Below, piece by piece: positions 4,969 to 6,108 of a stretch of 6,108 nt of DNA; the stretch's first letter is position 1; each line of letters starts with the position of its first letter. The position numbers were made by a program, and so were the translations under genes. Below the pieces are notes generated by a model that had not been told where the DNA came from, ran no database searches, and saw only the letters and a program-made list of their open reading frames with translations. Origin of the DNA: Pseudomonadota bacterium (GTDB taxonomy: Bacteria; Pseudomonadota; Alphaproteobacteria; Rhizobiales; Xanthobacteraceae); assembly GCA_021779635.1 (NCBI GenBank), contig JAJYAH010000448.1, positions 1-6,108 of the forward strand, written 5' to 3'.

Positions 4969-5838
4969 ATGACCACGCTGTTTACCATCCTGTTCGACGG
5001 CGTCGCCTACGGCATGTTGCTGTTCGTGCTGGCCTGCGGCCTGGCCGTCACGCTCGGACTGATGAACTTCGTCAACCTCGCCCATGGCGCATTTGCCGTG
5101 ACGGGCGGATATGTCTGCGCGGTGCTGGTCAACCAGTTCGGCTGGCCGTTCTTTGCAGCACTTCCGCTGGCGTTTGTCGCCAGCGCCCTGGTCGGCGTGG
5201 TGCTGGAGCGCTCGCTCTATCGCCACCTCTATAACCGCAGCCACCTCGATCAGGTGCTGTTCAGCGTCGGCCTCGTCTTCATGTCGGTCGCGGCGGTCGA
5301 TTACATCATGGGGTCGTCGCGGATTTTCATCAAGCTTCCGGCCGCACTCGAGGGACAGATCGATTTCTTCGGCGTCGGCATCGGCCGCTACCGGCTGATG
5401 ATCATCGTGATCTGCGGATTGCTGACGGCAGGGCTTCAATTGGTGCTGGCGCGGACCCGGTTCGGCAGCCGGCTGCGGGCGGCGGTGGACGATCCGCGCG
5501 CCGCCAGCGGGCTCGGCATCAACGTGCCGCAGGTGTTTGCCTTCACCTTCGCGTTCGGATGCGGTCTTGCCGGATTGGGCGGCGCGCTGAGCGCGGAGAT
5601 CCTCGGGCTCGATCCGTACTTTCCGCTGAAATTCATGATCTACTTCTTGATCGTGGTGACCGTCGGCGGCTCCTCCAGCATCACCGGGCCGTTCCTCGCC
5701 TCATTGCTGCTCGGTATCGGCGACGTCGCCGGCAAATACTACGTGCCGAAGCTCGGGCCGTTCGTGATCTACACCATCATGATCGTCGTTCTGATCTGGC
5801 GTCCGAACGGCCTGTTCGGCCGCGTCGCCTCGCGTTGA
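4969..5838 (+). CDS. livH: LivH-type ABC transporter permease
   Basis: An integral inner-membrane protein that pairs with LivM to form the import channel. It has 289 aa, the usual length for LivH, with about eight hydrophobic segments. Family signatures are present: LGLMNFVNLAHGAFAVTGGY (29-48), the cytoplasmic coupling loop RFGSRLRAAVDDPRAASGLG (164-183) that contacts the ATPase, TVGGSSSITGPF (231-242) and the C-terminal RPNGLFG (278-284). The ATG at 4969 opens directly into the first membrane segment; no good Shine-Dalgarno sequence precedes it, so translation may be modest. It follows the binding-protein gene by 188 bases and precedes the livM-like gene by 7 bases, the standard Liv order. 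The symbol denotes the subunit type, not a proven leucine/isoleucine/valine substrate. Confidence 0.93.
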   Translation: MTTLFTILFDGVAYGMLLFVLACGLAVTLGLMNFVNLAHGAFAVTGGYVCAVLVNQFGWPFFAALPLAFVASALVGVVLERSLYRHLYNRSHLDQVLFSVGLVFMSVAAVDYIMGSSRIFIKLPAALEGQIDFFGVGIGRYRLMIIVICGLLTAGLQLVLARTRFGSRLRAAVDDPRAASGLGINVPQVFAFTFAFGCGLAGLGGALSAEILGLDPYFPLKFMIYFLIVVTVGGSSSITGPFLASLLLGIGDVAGKYYVPKLGPFVIYTIMIVVLIWRPNGLFGRVASR

Positions 5839-5845
5839 CGCCGAC

Positions 5846-6108
5846 ATGACCGCGCCAGCCGACGTCGGATATTATGCCCAGCAGCACGCGCGCTGGCGCT
5901 GGAGCGAGATCGCGTTCTGGATTCTCGTGCTGGCCTGCGCGCTGCTGTTTCCCTCCCGCTATCTCATCATGACGGAAATCGTGCGGCTCGCGCTGTTCGC
6001 GCTGTCGCTCGACCTGATCCTGGGCTACGCCGGTATCGTATCGCTCGGCCATGCCGCGTTCTTCGGGATCGGCGCCTATGGCGCCGGATTGCTCGCGCTG
6101 CACGGCGT
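5846..6108 (+). CDS. livM: LivM-type ABC transporter permease, N-terminal part (runs off the window)
   Basis: This frame is open to the window edge and gives the first 87 residues of a second inner-membrane permease, the partner of LivH. After a hydrophilic start (MTAPADVGYYAQQHARWRWS) comes a first membrane segment (about 22-36), then the LivM hallmark LDLILGYAGIVSLGHAAFFG (55-74) and the following IGAYGAGLLAL. The full protein would be expected to be roughly 300-350 aa. The ATG is 7 bases after the livH stop, consistent with co-transcription and possibly translational coupling. No strong separate ribosome binding site is visible in that gap. The livG and livF ATPase genes would be expected further right. 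Confidence 0.92.
   Translation, partial: MTAPADVGYYAQQHARWRWSEIAFWILVLACALLFPSRYLIMTEIVRLALFALSLDLILGYAGIVSLGHAAFFGIGAYGAGLLALHG

Noticed and set aside
1..6108. CRISPR array, insertion sequence, integrase or toxin-antitoxin module
   Set aside because: There are no regularly spaced repeats, no transposase or recombinase motifs and no small paired genes of that kind; the window is ordinary chromosomal content apart from the palindromic repeats.

Overview
The window looks like chromosomal DNA of a Bradyrhizobium/Rhodopseudomonas-type alphaproteobacterium (Nitrobacteraceae). The evidence is GC-rich coding sequence, protein sequences that resemble that group, and two kinds of imperfect palindromic intergenic repeat that I associate with these genomes. 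The repeats give themselves away through the spurious peptides they encode: 'VIASEAKQS' / 'SLRGAKR' for one and 'LVPGIHVF' / 'DGRDKPGHD' for the other. The genus is inferred from pattern recognition, not from a database search.

Layout: (1) 28-984 (+), a complete GDP-L-fucose synthase with an intact catalytic set. (2) 991-1073, a palindromic repeat lying between two convergent genes and supplying the last codons of the second one. (3) 1038-1907 (-), a uroporphyrinogen-III synthase (HemD) family protein. (4) 1908-2046, a short divergent promoter region. (5) 2047-2910 (+), formyltetrahydrofolate deformylase PurU. (6) 2952-3233 (-), a small proline-rich lipoprotein. (7) 3234-3598, a 365-base gene-free region with several short repeats and palindromes, upstream of a transport operon. 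(8) 3599-4780 (+), a periplasmic substrate-binding protein of the branched-chain amino acid (HAAT/Liv) class. (9) 4825-4916, a second palindromic repeat. (10) 4969-5838 (+), a LivH-type permease. (11) 5846 to the window edge (+), the N-terminal part of a LivM-type permease.

The last three genes form one ABC importer: a secreted binding protein delivers ligand to a heterodimeric LivH/LivM membrane channel. The two ATPases (LivG/LivF) are not visible and would be expected beyond position 6108. The substrate cannot be read from sequence; many members of this family in these bacteria carry ligands other than leucine, isoleucine and valine. The other genes are independent functions: nucleotide-sugar synthesis for surface polysaccharide, tetrapyrrole synthesis, one-carbon metabolism and an envelope lipoprotein.

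I found no convincing new biological system. The points most worth a second look are the repeat that has become the 3' end of hemD, the long hairpin repeat separating the binding-protein gene from its permease genes, the repeat-rich leader of the transport operon, and an 18-base tandem duplication that gives purU a second in-frame stop.
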